From NCBI GenBank assembly GCA_038503035.1, contig JAVSML010025535.1, positions 109,205 through 173,204 of the forward strand: DNA of 64,000 bases. Direction: 5' to 3'. The stretch is from Crocodylus rhombifer. Taxonomy: Eukaryota > Chordata > Crocodylia > Crocodylidae. The notes beneath the pieces are model-generated. The model was not told the origin of the DNA and made no database searches. It saw nothing but the letters and a program-made list of their open reading frames with translations. The position numbers and the translations under genes were made by a program. Of this stretch, positions 11,132-23,733 are shown piece by piece. Numbering within the stretch: the stretch's first letter is position 1; every line of letters starts with the position of its first letter.

Positions 11132-11956
11132 TCATGTTGGAATAGATTTAGCTTGTGCATTGAGGATCGCTTCCTTGAGAAGCAACCGCTCTTCTTGAAC
11201 TCCCCTCTCCCTGGGGTCATGGTTCCTTAGGGCCTGACCGACAAGCCTCTCGAGCTTGTCAAAGTCGGCTTTTCTGAAGTCAAGGACTTCTGTGTTGCTG
11301 ACTGACTTGCCAGCTTTATGGCGGATGGTGAAGGTGATCAGCTCGTAGTTGCTGTCACCCAGCTTCCCATCGATCACTAGGTCGCCAATTAGGTTGTCCC
11401 CCGTAGCCAGTACCAGGTCGAGCAGCGCTTTGCCTCTCGTTGGCCCATAGACTTCTTGAGTCAGGTAGAGGTCATCCACGCACGAGAGAAAGCTTTGCGA
11501 CCGCTCAGATTTTGCTGAGTGATCTTCCCAGGAGATGTCCGGGTAATTGAAGTCACCCATGACAACCAAGGTCCTGGAGCAAGTGGCCTCAGTTAGTTCC
11601 CGGGCGAACTCCTGGTCAAGCTCAGGACTTTGAGTGGGAGTTCTGTAGTAGACTCCCACCATTGTGTCCCCTGTGCCATTTTCCCCACAAATTTTTACCC
11701 AGAGGGTCTCTAGCTGTCCATGCCGGTCACCAACATCAGCTTGCAGGGACATGTAGCTTTCCTTCACATAGAGAGCTATACCCCCGCCCCTTTTGTCAAC
11801 ATGATCCCTCCTGTACAGGGTATAGCCCTCTACACCCGTGGTCCAGTCATGGATGGAGTCCCACCAGGTCTCCATTATCCCAATGACATCATAATTCTTT
11901 GCACTGAGCAGGAGGATGAGCTCCTCCTGCTTGTTGCCCAGGCTCCTGGCATTAAT
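11132..11956 (-). pseudogene. CR1 ORF2 endonuclease domain (copy 2)
   Basis: An apurinic/apyrimidinic-type endonuclease domain, which in non-LTR elements nicks target DNA to prime reverse transcription. Visible in order are INARSLGNK, METWWD with the catalytic Glu, GGGIALYVK, VVMGDFNYPD and DLVLATGDN. The usual SDH catalytic pair near the C-terminus reads DSNYELI at 11,345-11,353, so Asp is Asn and His is Tyr. The frame has in-frame stops at 11,957-11,959 (upstream, TAG) and 11,132-11,134 (TGA, where a Trp codon is expected). The frame continues beyond that stop into the linker. The ATG at 11,873-11,875 is the first Met after truncation, not the original start. Confidence 0.92.
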
Positions 11957-11975
11957 CTACAGGCAGGCAAGTGTC

Positions 11976-12070
11976 CCCTTATATAATACATATATCCAAC
12001 CCCTTCCCACAAAAACTCCTGTATATAGCCATAACCAAAGCCAACCATGTTTTACATATCCATATCTATT
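11976..12070. other. short spacer between CR1 copy 2 and the microsatellite
   Basis: No feature seen. Confidence 0.4.
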
Positions 12071-12126
12071 GTGTGTGTGTGTGCGCGCACGTGCGCACGC
12101 ACACACACACACACACACACACACAG
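12071..12126. repeat. (TG)n-CGCGCACGTGCGC-(AC)n palindromic microsatellite
   Basis: An unbroken alternating purine-pyrimidine tract. TG repeats pass through a central palindromic GCGCACGTGCGC core into AC repeats. The two halves are almost perfectly self-complementary, so both Z-DNA and cruciform forms are plausible. Short open frames across it come from the repeat. Confidence 0.95.
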
Positions 12127-12936
12127 AGGCACACACTTTATATGGCTTTGTTTTGGGTTTTTTGCTAATGTTCAGCTTTGTGTTTCCTCACATTTGGCTT
12201 ATCTCAACTATAATTTTACAAGCCATTTAGTCCCTAATGTGGATTTTTCCTGTGATATTGTAGAGAAAGAAAAGTGAAAACACAAGTTATTTCTTTTAAT
12301 TGTTTCTGTACACCAACTTTCGTTATTAAACATTTTGCACAATTTCTGAAATTGGCATTACATGCCATTGCACTGTATTTATTTCCTTATGAATGTGTAC
12401 ATCTGATCAATTCTATATTTGTTATAGGTATTAAATACTGTGGTGAATAATATATGTCCCTGAAAATGAAATGGTCCTAACATTTTTTTTCCACAGGACC
12501 TCTTGCTTAATTTTTGCCTAGGACAGAATTCAGGCTAAAGTAGCTGCCATTCAACAGTTTTTGTTGCCGCTGACTAGGATTTTCCACGTTGCTCTCGTCA
12601 TAGTGTCCAAATGTTTTACAAAAACTGATGAATTTCTCTTCCCAACACCCCAATTTTATCCCTATGGTACACAAGGACTTCCTAGACATGCAGAGACCCA
12701 CAGATACAACTATCCAAAAACAGCCATTCATCCCTGCTGAGAAGTCTAGGGCTTGGTTTTTCAGAGCTCCCAATTCATTTTACAGCACATGCTACATTCA
12801 CAATGGAGCTCCCACTCTCCATTGCAAGGGCTCTGGCAAATCTGATCTGGGACATTTAAGAAGCGAGTGGCCTGAAAACAAAGAACACACAAAGATCACT
12901 AGGTTGGATATTAAGGGGAACTCTCCCACTATTTAA
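12127..12936. other. non-coding, no recognised feature
   Basis: No convincing coding or repeat similarity apart from a short T run near 12,483. Confidence 0.5.
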
Positions 12937-13119
12937 GTGGTTAAGCATCAGAACAGACTAACCAGAGAAGTTGTGGAATCGCTATCCTTGGAAGCTCTTA
13001 AGATCAGGTTAAACAAACACTTAGCCAGGTTGGTTTATTCATGGCAGACTCTGCTTTGGGCAGGGGGCTGGGACTGGCTGTCGTGCCAAGGTCTCTCCCA
13101 GAGCTATGGTTCTGTGACC
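12937..13119 (+). mobile_element. CR1-type LINE 3'-end fragment, old
   Basis: The frame reads NRLTREVVESLSLEALKIRL followed by KHLARL and WAGGWDWL, the typical C-terminus of a CR1 ORF2. It is followed by an eroded 3' UTR (AAGGTCTCTCCCAGAGCTATG, then TTCTGTGA) matching the common GGTCCCTTCCAGCCCTATG-type ending. It is divergent from copies 1-3 and so belongs to an older subfamily. The 160-codon frame that includes it runs on into unrelated DNA. Confidence 0.8.
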
Positions 13120-14831
13120 ATTTATGAGAGGTTTTTCTTACATGACTTACCAAGCCTTGCCTATAAGCTCACTGGCAGAGGAAGGGGTTGGCACTGGATT
13201 TATAAGCCACATACCTTGTTCTGGGCAAAACCCTGGGCTGCTCCAAAATCCCTCTTTTTGTATTCTTTGCCTACTCTGATGACTCTTCATTTTGGGGCAT
13301 TACTGACTGGTCTCTGTGGTCATCATACTGTCCACAGTCTGTCCTGTCAGCATATTTCTTTGTTTCACAAACTCATCACATGCACACATCTTAATTTGGT
13401 TCTTTCCAGTTTCTCCTAATTTGGTCCATTTACTAAAATCAGACATCCCAAGGGCTCTGTAGCTGGGCACTGTGACCTGGTGCCACCTTATCTCAATGTT
13501 ATGGAGTACATGTCTTCAATTTACCGGTCAGTGTGTCTGCTTGCCTATGTCAGAAACAGTGGAGCCTGAAAAACCTGTCACAAACAGGCTTTTAGAAGTC
13601 AATTAAACCTTGCCATCGCCCCGGACCATTGTTTTAATGCATATCTACTTTACTTACATGCTAATTCCCAAAAGCAAACCTCTAAATAACATTTTCTAGC
13701 CATTAGAAGGGATAGAATCTGATTTTCTACTGTAACATCAACTGCTTTACACAGAAAGCAGCTCTCTTCTCTTCTTGCCATTGTCTGCCTCATTTACTAC
13801 ATACTTTACAACTTCTGCCACAAATAATGGATGAGTTGCACAAGACTCCTTCATTCACAGCCCTTATTTGTTCCTACAGCAGTGCCATTCTCTACACCAA
13901 ATGAAGCAAGTTTCCTGGGGAAAAAGTAGTCCAGATTGTATATTTAAGGGCCAAATCAAACCGTAGGAGCACAAGGCTCCCAAAGTATGCCTAGGCAATC
14001 CAAGTGCTCGCATTGCCTCACCTCTGAACACTTAACTTTGCAACTTTCATAGTCTTTTAAGATTTTTTCTTTTCTTTTTCTTTTTATTTAATGTGGTTCT
14101 GATAGACATTGACAAATATTTGAAGGGTGTTTCAGAAGGTTGAAGTTCAATTATTTAGCATGGTACACGGTGGGGTAGCTTGATTCTATGTTTCAAAAAG
14201 ATACCAAGAGCTTTTTCATGATTTAAAAATAAAATTCTCCCCTTCACTTTTCTTTACAGGGATAATCTCCTCAAAGTGTAAATCAATTTCTTCACTAAAG
14301 TTTCTTCTGCTGCTCTTTCTTTGTGCTCGCGCTGCTTTGCTATTGTCTGCAGGCCCATGAGTGCTGGGCTTTGAACAATGGCCAGTTATCATAGCGTGCC
14401 TTTGAATGCCAGGCAGGTAGCAGCGGCATATATTTAGAAGTTAAGAGCACCAGAACTTTTTTTAAAAGGGGGGAAAAACGTGTTAAGCATTGCAGAACTC
14501 TCCGAACAGGTACAAAAGAGGACCACTATTCTTGTATGTAACGGAGAATATGATCTTGGGCAAACTTGCCACATAAGAATTTCCAAGTATTTTACAAAGA
14601 CTGGCAAGGTTAGCTTGACATGAGTCTTTAAAGTTATTAGCCCCATTTTGAAGAAGCATCAAGTAGTAAAGCAACATATGCATAGGCACATCATTCGATT
14701 GCACAGCTAAGAACAGAATTCTGGGGCCATATTTTCCTAAGTGCTTAATACCCAGCAACTCTCAGTGTGCTCTTGTAAAATTTGACTCTTTCCTTTTTTC
14801 CTAACAAGGATTCAATATTCTCATCAGGGGA
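13120..14831. other. non-coding, no recognised feature
   Basis: AT-rich sequence with only short pyrimidine tracts (for example near 14,065-14,090). Confidence 0.5.
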
Positions 14832-14890
14832 TTCTGGTTATGAAACACACTTGAAATGCTGCTTCTGGTTATGAAACACACTTGAAATGC
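14832..14890. repeat. 31-bp tandem duplication
   Basis: TTCTGGTTATGAAACACACT and the following bases to AAATGC occur twice, at 14,832-14,859 and 14,863-14,890. The 28 bases shown are identical and the period is 31. Confidence 0.95.
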
Positions 14891-14916
14891 TCAGGTCAAA
14901 TATGGTCCCCCCCAAG

Positions 14917-14986
14917 GGCCTGATTCACGTCCAACTGAGGTCATGGAGCTTCTGGCTGATTTTAATGAGAAAAGGATCAGGTCCTA
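14917..14986. repeat. ancient reptilian short inverted-end repeat
   Basis: It begins GGGCCTGATTCACGTC and ends AAAGGATCAGGTCC, with GAGGTCATGGAGCTTCTGGC in the middle. This resembles a diverged short repeat common in reptile genomes (GCCTGATTC...GTCAATGG...GATCAGGCC). The ends are roughly self-complementary. Identification is from memory, so confidence is modest. Confidence 0.45.
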
Positions 14987-16970
14987 CTATCCTAATGCAG
15001 CATATCTTTTGCTTGCATTTCTATTCAAACAGAGCTGAACATTATACACATCACATTTTGCAAAAAGAGGAATATCAGACAGATACAGGGAAGATCACTG
15101 TCAACAAGGATTTGTTCTGAGAAGAAGTCCTCCTTTTAGGCTCTGCAACCTGCTGAGATGATGCACAGTAAGTGTACTCCAGCACACCACTGATACCACA
15201 CATGCTCTCACCTGCTGCCTCTCCAGCTTTCTAAAGCCCTTCTGTTGTTAAAAGCCATCACAGAGGTACAATATCAATAGAAGTAATAGTCAGCTGAACA
15301 GATGGTGCAGAAAAGTTAATTGATCCACTGGGGCAGGGAGCGAGCTGGCCGCAGCATGGGGAAATTGTAAGGAATTGCAGATCTATACTGAAATTGCATT
15401 AGTTGTGGGGGAGGCTTTTGCTCCTAGTTGTATATTTCTTATCATGCTGATGTATTTCACAATCCACATCCAGATTATAGTTTGAATAGTTCATACAGAC
15501 TTTTGATGCCAGTTCCATTTCTGCTGCTACAACCTACATTTTTTTTTATCTGAGAGCAAAAAGTGTATTTGCTCCCTCTTTTTTAAAAAAGTCAAGGTGG
15601 TATCTTAGAATAGGGTCTGTTCCAGGCAGGAGATAAAGTCAAATCATGATCAGGGAAAGCATTGTGATCAGCACCGGGAAGAACAGCAGTCAAGCTGTGC
15701 AGCACACAGAGCAAGATCTGGATTAATCTGAAGACACATCAGATATGCATTCATCTGAGGTCTCATTTCAGTGTTCAGTGATCCTCAATGCAAATGTAAC
15801 CATGTAAGAGGGCACAGTATTAAGCAGACATGATAGTTTCCAAGCGAATTCAAATTTTAGCAATCATGAAGACAGAGAAAGGAAGGAACAGGCAGGTATT
15901 TCACATGCTTCACCCAGTTCTGGGACAGCATATTAAAGTTGCATATTGTAGGTGCCAAGGAAAAAAAGAAACAAACAAAAAAACCATCCAGCACACCTTC
16001 AAGAAAACTCTCATGTGTTAATGTTACCATTCTCCCAGCCTTTACAAACATAAGCATAACTGTTGACACAAAGAGCTAGTTCCTGCTCTTCCTCCAAGTC
16101 ACACTGTATTGGGAGCAGAGCTTTAGCTGGCAACCGGGAGGTTCTCAGAAGCGTTCCACCGGCCCAAGGCAGATGCTAGGAGAGATGACTGCGCTGAAGG
16201 GGTCGGGAGGCTGCCAAGTCAGCAGAAGTCCTTGAAGCCGTTCCAAAGACAAATCGTGGGTGCTGTCTACGAGCAAGCACAGCAGCCAAGCAAGCATCTG
16301 GCTAAAACTCCAAGTCACCAGTCCCTTATGAGGAAGATGAAAAGCATCACCACAAGCAGGGGCCTCTGTTACAGCCTGACACCTCTCCTTGTGAGGTCAA
16401 TGGAAGTTTTAATTTCAGTAAGACTTGGACTGACCCAAGACCTTATCCAAAACCCACTGTGGTCAATAAAGAAGGAACTGCAACCAGAAGCATAACTGAA
16501 AGGACAATCAGGACAACAGCCCCAGGCACCGCCTTCCTGGTGGGGTGCAAAAGCAAACGCTGCCACAGTGGTGGCTGATCATATTGCCACAATCAGTACA
16601 GAAGGAACAGGGGCTGCCCCGGGCAACATGCAGTCGCCATGCCTCTGAATACAAGCTCTGGACCAGACCCCTCACTATTCACCACAGCCTTAAATTACCA
16701 TCTGAGTTCACTTCAAAAGCAAGCAGAGACCAAAGCACAGCCCTTAAAGGAGGCAGCCCAAGAACTCCCTAAAAATAAGGAAAGTTTAGCTTTGTTATTT
16801 CAGTTCTCTTGGAACCAAGATGCTGATTGCTGTAATTATACTGGCAGGCAGTAGAGTGGATGTATTATCAGAGATGCTAAAAATATTGGAAGGAGGATAT
16901 ACTTGTTGCAAGAGAATTGTGCAATGCAGTATACTGCAGCAGGTGTTGCTGAGAATCTTAGCTTTAAAAT
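14987..16970. other. non-coding with possible ancient repeat relic
   Basis: Near 16,385-16,470 the words GTGAGGTCAATGGAAGTTTT and AAGACTTGGACTGACCCAAG recall the same kind of ancient repeat as at 14,917. The overlapping 87-codon frame shows no protein similarity I recognise. Nothing else is supported. Confidence 0.4.
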
Positions 16971-17011
16971 ATATATGCGTGTGTGTATGCGTGCGCACAT
17001 GCATATATAAA
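16971..17011. repeat. mixed alternating purine-pyrimidine tract
   Basis: ATATATGCGTGTGTGTATGC followed by GTGCGCACATGCATATATA: a near-palindromic run with alternating purines and pyrimidines. Confidence 0.85.
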
Positions 17012-17474
17012 AATTATAATCCTGTTCTGTTTCAGGATGTACAAAGCCTTCACTGATGAGAAGCTTTGATGGTTTATCTCCAACAATTGACTTATTAAAA
17101 TTTAAGGTTGCAAAAAAAAAGTGCGTGTGGGGAGGAGTGGGGGGGAACAGGATGGGACGCCATTGTAGGTTCTCTCAGAATATTCCTATAGTCTGCAAAG
17201 AAGGGAATACCAACACTTTCCTATAGAAATCTTATCCGAAAGGAATCCAAGTCTGTTGGAGGTTAGTAGGCTCATCGGGCTGGCATGCTTGCCTTACAAC
17301 ACACAAGTTTCTGTCGCCAACAGCACAGGACAGTGATGTCGCTGAGATTACATCTGGCTACTTTTCACTGTCCAGCCTATATGACCAGTTATGTATTTGC
17401 AGCTGAATTGACTGGAGGCAGCCTTCAAGCAATGAGTAAGGCTAACCACCCTTCCCCAAGTCCATTCATAGCAC

Positions 17475-17600
17475 CTGACAAAATAGATAGTTGCCTTGCC
17501 TAAAAAAGCACATGTCACTGAACCAGTTAGTATCTACGGATGCTACAATGCTGTCTGCTGCCTGACTTCAGACTAATGTAGCTAACCACCTCTGAACCCT
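17475..17600 (+). repeat. fragment of a reptilian interspersed repeat (CAGACTAAYRYRGCTA core)
   Basis: CATAGCACCTGACAAAATAG near the left, and CTGACTTCAGACTAATGTAG then CTAACCACCTCTGAACC at the right, match the ends of the repeat better preserved at 19,960-20,080. Diverged, with no coding capacity. Confidence 0.55.
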
Positions 17601-19959
17601 TCCCCCGGGACTGTAATGGGATTCTTTAAATGCCCTGCCAACACTGCATTCCCATACTATAGAAATAGTTACAGCCTGTAACTATTAGAAACATGAAAGT
17701 GTTTGCTGGACAGTTTCATCAGCCACAAGGCTCTTGTTACAGAACTTCTGAGGTGGGTGGAAAGCTTTCACAGTGGCAATATAGGTAGAGATTTGCAAAT
17801 GAACCTAAGGGGGTTAGGTACCTGCTGTAGTTTTGTGGTGGTATAAAAAAGTCTTTACAAAGCCTCTCATGGGCTGCAGAATTCAAGTACTTCATGTTAA
17901 AAGTGTTTGTACATCACCTCCATAAGCAGGCTGTGAAGCATGGTGTTAGGGGTATAGGCAAAAGGAGGATGACCCTACACACTGTGCTAATAAATAACTG
18001 TTTCTGGAGGGTATTCTTCAAAAAATGAAATTAAAGAAAGACCAAGGGAATGGGCCTTGGACGATTTAGGAGATGCTATTCACTCAGACAAAGATAGCCT
18101 AACTGTGATAGCAAAAAATTCCTCCCTTCTATGAATTTCTCTTCAGTGAAATAATGAATAGGAAGGACATTTTTTTTTTCTATGGCCTAACCTTTAAGCT
18201 TAACCCTATTCATCCTCGCAGAAGACAGAGGAAAATGGAAAGAGTATTGCAGCAAATTAAATTGCTGTATTACATCACTGGAAGGTGTGGGTATGGGGAG
18301 GGAGAACTAATCACCTATATATGTCCACAATGCTGAAGTGTTTCTCCCCTAGGATACATGTTAAGTTCTAGTTCTTTGCTCCCTCCAGCTGAGGATTTTA
18401 GGGGATGCTCTAACAGGCATTTCACCACCCTCAGCTCCCATGCATACATATCTAAAGTGTATTCAGGAGATTCCAGCTTTTGTCCTATAAGCCTCGTAGC
18501 TGAATCTCTTCTCTTCCCAGTGCTGTCCCACTTCAGCTCTGCACTTAAATTGAAAAAAAAAAAAATGAGATTGAGACCCTTTGACACATCCACCTCTTAT
18601 CTATAAAGTAAAAATAATGTTACCCATTTCTTCTGTAAAGATCAACTGATGAAAAGCTAAAATAAGGGGCATCATTCTTCCACTGCGAGTTAAGCCCACT
18701 GAGTGATCACTGAAATCAAGGGATGCAAATAAACAGTTGGAATTTCAGGCCAGATGTTCAGCTGAAGTAAATCATCACTCCAGTGAACAGCACTACACTA
18801 AGACTGCAGATTTTTAAGTCCAGAGGATAGAATTATAATGATATACCCTGGTGCGTACAGAAAGCAGGGAAGAAAATTTCACCTACTAATTTCTGCATCA
18901 AGCTGAACAATTTTTATTTCAATTAGAGAATACAGAGTTTTAGCAAAGCATCCATTTAGGCACTTGAATCTGGAAGGAGCAGAAGGAAAAGATTTTGATT
19001 TGCTAACTCGGAGGAGTCTAACTTTACTACTTTTCTTTGGCAGACTTGCTGTTGGAAAAAGTTTTTCTCTACTTGCGTTATAAATCTTCCATGTAAATTT
19101 TTAATTAGAGTAGCATGTTTGTTGGCAGACACAAAGGCAATTCATTGTCCTCTTGCAGTCTGGGTTACACTCATTTGGATGCACTTAAATTAAGAGTGGT
19201 ATTCTTATCTGAGCATTAAGTCTGTGTATAAATACAGGGGGAAACACTTCATTGCACTAAAAGTTTAATTGTGCTCAACGTAAGTGAAGCGGAGCTTTGG
19301 GGCAATGACAAGATGTACAGTAATTAGTCTGTTGCGTCCTACAAATATCAACAGATGAATTAGGCACAATTTACTATCGTCTGGTTGTAAAGTCCTTTCT
19401 GTGTTATATTGACAAGAGGAAAATTCATCTAGGGTGGGCATCTACAATAGCTTAACCTTCAAATTCACAGCACCAGGATTTATCAGAGGACAAGGAAGGA
19501 CTGATATTTAACATGAGTGGGAGCCATTAGATATTTCTACTATCCAGAGGCAATACATACCAACTGCAAGTTGGTGGCATCAGACTGAACTGAATTTAGC
19601 AAAAGGGAACACCACTCTTAATTTAACTGCATCAAAATGAGTGTAGCCCAAACTTCAAGAGGACAATGAACTGCCTTGGTCTCTGCCAACAAACATGCTA
19701 TTCTAATGCATGGTGCAACTCATATGCATGGTGTGCCATTGGTAAGTAGGAAATAATTATCTGCCTGCTCTAAGACTAATTTCATTATTGACCGCAAAGA
19801 GTTTTGAGATTTCCAGATGGAAACGCTATGTCTTGTTTCATATTTGTGGCTAACTTCATCACAGTTGCTGGGCTGCCCACCCCAGAACTTCACAATGGCA
19901 TAGAAGACACATTCCACACCCTCCTCAAAAAAAAGATATCCTAAGCTCCTACAACCATT
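17601..19959. other. non-coding, apparently unique
   Basis: No recognised repeat or exon. A T9 run lies near 18,170 and an A12 run near 18,553. The 18.9-19.4 kb stretch is AT-rich with several TAATTA/ATTAG words and no transposon signature. Confidence 0.5.
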
Positions 19960-20080
19960 CATAGCATCTGATGATGCAAGCTGCTGCTTATGGAAGCTGA
20001 TGCATTTGTGAGTTAGTCTATAAAGTGCATATGTTCCCTGACTTCAGACTAACATGGCTGTCTTCCTACAACTCTGACAA
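19960..20080 (+). repeat. fragment of a reptilian interspersed repeat (CAGACTAACAYGGCT core)
   Basis: CATAGCATCTGATGATGCAA, then TATGGAAGCTGATGC..., GTTAGTCTATAAAGTG and finally GACTTCAGACTAACATGGCT. This word order matches a common reptile/turtle repeat that I recall by pattern but cannot name with certainty. Confidence 0.6.
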
Positions 20081-22320
20081 CTCTAGCTGAGAACATCAAT
20101 CAGGTTGAGCAACTTAAGTTGTAAGCAGTAGAGGGCAATGTTGCATACATACAGTAGCTAGTTCCTTGCTGTATTACCTTAACTGGAGCTGCCTGAACTT
20201 TTCACAAGTTAAGTACAGCCGCACATGATTCTGCTAGTTCAGGATTCAAAAATATAACCGGGCTCAGCACTGTTAAGAGGCAAAAGCAAAAGAAATCAGA
20301 AACAGCCACTCCTTCTCTGCGGTACGAGGAGAGTGCAAAGACTATTGATCTTTACTTAAATACTTCTACTCTATCTTCAATAGAAATAGAAATTATAAAT
20401 TAGTCTCTTAAAGTTGCTTTTCAATGTTGCTGTGAACACATAATGCAATTGTCCAATATAGTTTTCCAAGTGTTAAAATCTCAGCACATTTACATATATT
20501 TCCACATTAGATGATTAAAGCAAAAATGGGGCGGGTGTTAAGTAGTTAAAACAAATATACTATCAATAGTTAGACTATGAATGTGGAATTTATTGCAGTG
20601 AAATAGGACTAAAACAAAAAAGGCAGATTTTTTAATGGCATCTGCAAAACAAAAGTTAAATGGATGATCCATCTTCACATTCCAGGTTCTGAATTTCTGT
20701 TGGGGTCAGACAGAAATTTCCTTCTTCTACCACATAGTCAAGTATATTAGAATTCATTAGATGCCACTTGGAGGTTTCGCCTTCAATGTAATCTGCTGGG
20801 AACACATTACAAATTAAACCTCGATCCTACAACCTGTAATTTCAGAAGCATGCCACATGGGTTCAGCAATCAGTCCACACACTGGAATGTGCAAAATGAA
20901 CCATCGTAGCATGAACATTTCTACTGGTATTTCTATGTTGAATCTTTGTTTTCCCTTTTGCTTAATTCAGCTCAGTCTGATACAACATACATTTTCTTCT
21001 AGTTCAGGAACAGAATAGGTCAGATGTTCAAAAGCTGTTAACACCCCTCAGCTTTCACTGCAAATACTGATGGCCAGATTTTCAAATATGCTCACCCAAG
21101 GAGATGAGTACATGGAAAATATAGCCACTTATTCTGGAGGTAGAATTTCAAAGGCACGCACGTGAGTTAGAAGCACAAGTCCAACTCATTCTTCCAACTC
21201 TTAGGATGTTTCAGTATAGACATCTAAGGGAAGTGGAACCCTTTTGATGGCTGAAAATCTGCCTCATTTTCTTGGAACTCACTCAATGTACATTACTTAT
21301 ACCCTGTTTCAATTCTTAAGAGCCCCCTACAGACTCTCTTAAGCTGAGACTTCCATTGACTGAGTAGACATTTCAATATCCATTTCCTGAAATCTGAGGA
21401 TTTGCAAAAGGTGAGACAACCAACTAGGGGGCAGAATGGCCCTTGGTTGCTAATTCAGCAGTAAACTTTTTAACTTTTGACTCAGTTAAAGTGGTTTACA
21501 AATTGCATAATTCAGAAGAATGCACTGATTATATCAAGTTAAAATTAACACCCTGACCAACTCAGAATCCATTGGGTATTTGGATCAGAGCCAGTAAGAG
21601 GAGTGATAATGAAATAAGTTTCAGTTGTATCACCTAAAATAGAGATGAGGTATACATTTTCCATGGATGTAGTACATCAAGTCTTTGGCATGAACCCTAT
21701 TTTTGGCTACTCAGCTTAGGACATCTAGGATCTAAATTTCAGAGATGTGTACAGACCTGGATTTCCCCAAAGATGACTGCATACCATTTTTGATTCAGTA
21801 GTTTAGGTCATTACAAAATCAAGGGGCTGCACATGAGGTCCTAATCTGCAACTGAAATTCCAAGTTGGGACTCACGTTTAGGTTTCAGAAATTCCCTTCC
21901 TTGGTATGTCCCTGCGCTGAATTATTTATTCAAAATCTCTAAGTAGTTCTTGCTGTACATAAAGTGATGCAAAGTTTTTTTCCTCTGCAGTTCCTCACCA
22001 TCCTATATCTTTTCGTCTCACTCCCAAATCACCATATGAGCCTCTCCTCTCTCTTTTGCCTGCATCTAGCAACAGCTCACTGTAACTCTTGTATGTACCA
22101 TGAACTATGCATAGGTGTGCCACTTAAAATACTCATCCCACAAAAACTTATGCACAAGCTTAATATGTTTGGAGATAGTCCCATTGTTTATGGTGCAACT
22201 ATTCACAGCTTATAAAATCAGGCACGTAATTAAGTCTTGGCAATTAACAACGCATGTCGGTAAGCAAGAACACTAATTAAGCTTCACTTGGCAGCTGAAA
22301 GACCATCAGTGTTCAGCTGT
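20081..22320. other. non-coding with possible ancient repeat words
   Basis: Around 21,070-21,260 GGCCAGATTTTCAAATATGC and GATGGCTGAAAATCTGCC look like the two ends of an ancient inverted-end repeat (CCAGATTTTCAAA...). Otherwise nothing is recognised. Confidence 0.35.
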
Positions 22321-23174
22321 AAGATTTGGAGCGCAGGCCCAATGGCATGAAAGTCATAGGACTACATAATGTCTGGGTGGTCAATGCCAGTAACACCAGG
22401 ATTCCCCAAAAAGTTCTCAGAATCTGACTTGCTAGGAAGATCATTCGTTTCCCTGGTATGGACCAGATACTAACATCTGGCATGACGTACGCTGATCCAC
22501 TGCCTACCTGATCCATAGCCAATCCATTCTACAGCACGTACTACCAGAGGTGAAGAATATACTGAATAATGGTCAAGCAGGTTTCCGACAAGGTCGAAGT
22601 ATGTGACACCAAGTATTTGCACAAATAACATTCATTCAAAATGGTTTTGAAAGGAACCTCAAGACAGGCACTATTTCCCTTGACCTCACAACAGCTTATG
22701 ATACTGTTTGGCACACCAGTCAGCTCATAAAAATACCTACAGTGCTACCTGCATGGGTGACTGATGTTGTCAAACTGCTCCTTCACAATAGATGGTTCAG
22801 GATGCACATGGGTGAAAAGATAAGTACTTGGAGAAGACATACCAGCAGGCTGCCTCACGGATCTGTGCTTGTTTCTGACCTTATACATCCTCTGCACCAA
22901 CAACCTACCACAAATCCAGTCATGGAAATTCATCTATGTGGATGACATCTGCTGTTGATTCTGGGTCCGGACTTTCTCTGAGTTCAAACATACTCTGAAC
23001 AATGATGTCACAAAGCTGGCTGACTACTGAAAGACTTGATGCCTCCAGCAAAGTATCAGTAAGAAAATTTCCAGTGTTTTCCACCTACACGATGTCAATG
23101 CTGCCTGGGAACTGAACATCTATCTGAATAGTCAGAGGCTAAGGCATGAAGTACAACCTGTCTACCTGGGCACG

Positions 23175-23486
23175 ATGCTAGACTGGACATTGAGCTACCA
23201 TGAACACTTGCAAAAGACAGCAATGAAAATTAAGATGCAAAACAATCTCCTTAACAAGCTGGCTGGGTCATCGTGGGGCACAAGAGGCTCAGCCCTAAGG
23301 GTGTCAGCTCTCGCCATCTTGTACTCTGTGGCAGAGCACTGCACACCAGTCTGGAACCGGTCATCACGCACCAAACTCACCGATGTTCAACTACATTCAA
23401 TGATGTGCATCATGTATGGAAGCTGTCAACTGACCCCTGTACCCTGGTTCCCAGTCCTGAGCCACACTGTTCCCCCTCATACCTGA
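23175..23486 (+). pseudogene. RT thumb/C-terminal fragment of the decayed non-LTR element
   Basis: A 103-codon open piece with NNLLNKLAGSSWG, SALRVSALAILYSVAEHCTP and VWNRSSRTKLTDVQLHSMM. This is the region after the RT palm in which Jockey-group proteins carry a KLAG..WG....LR..ALAL..S.AE...PVW signature. The frame breaks before and after. The residues in the motif are well kept compared with the many stops elsewhere. Confidence 0.75.
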
Positions 23487-23733
23487 TGGGAAGTTGCAAC
23501 TAGCAAGCTACTGAAAAAGATCTACGCCAATCCAACCCTGCCGCTGTATGACAATCTCTTAAATGCACCTACTACACATCTACCATCACAACACCCACTG
23601 TGGTCCAAACAGCCATACCAGGACCACTCAGCGGAGACCCTCTGGTGTGAGGAACGGAGGTTGATATTACCACCAAATAAGTTCCTTATCACAGACCCTA
23701 CAGTCTTCTCACTAGCTTCAACCTGCTTGGGCC

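Larger units (their letters stand above)
9130..11975 (-). mobile_element. CR1 LINE copy 2 with EN, RT and 3' UTR
   Basis: Read on the minus strand, the element starts near 11,975, just before the INARSLGNK block at the beginning of the endonuclease. It runs through EN, linker, RT and C-terminal region to a 3' UTR containing CTGGACTCAATGATCTCCC and ending in TCTATGAAATG at 9,130. ORF1, the 5' UTR and the first part of ORF2 are missing. Its RT part is nearly the same as copy 1 and lies in the opposite orientation about 6 kb away. The 5' breakpoint is estimated from loss of similarity to the CR1 reading frame. Confidence 0.95.

Noticed and set aside
13120..13419. continuation of the 160-codon frame after the CR1 C-terminus at 12,937
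   Set aside because: Only the first part is CR1-like. After the 3' UTR-like words the reading frame is accidental.
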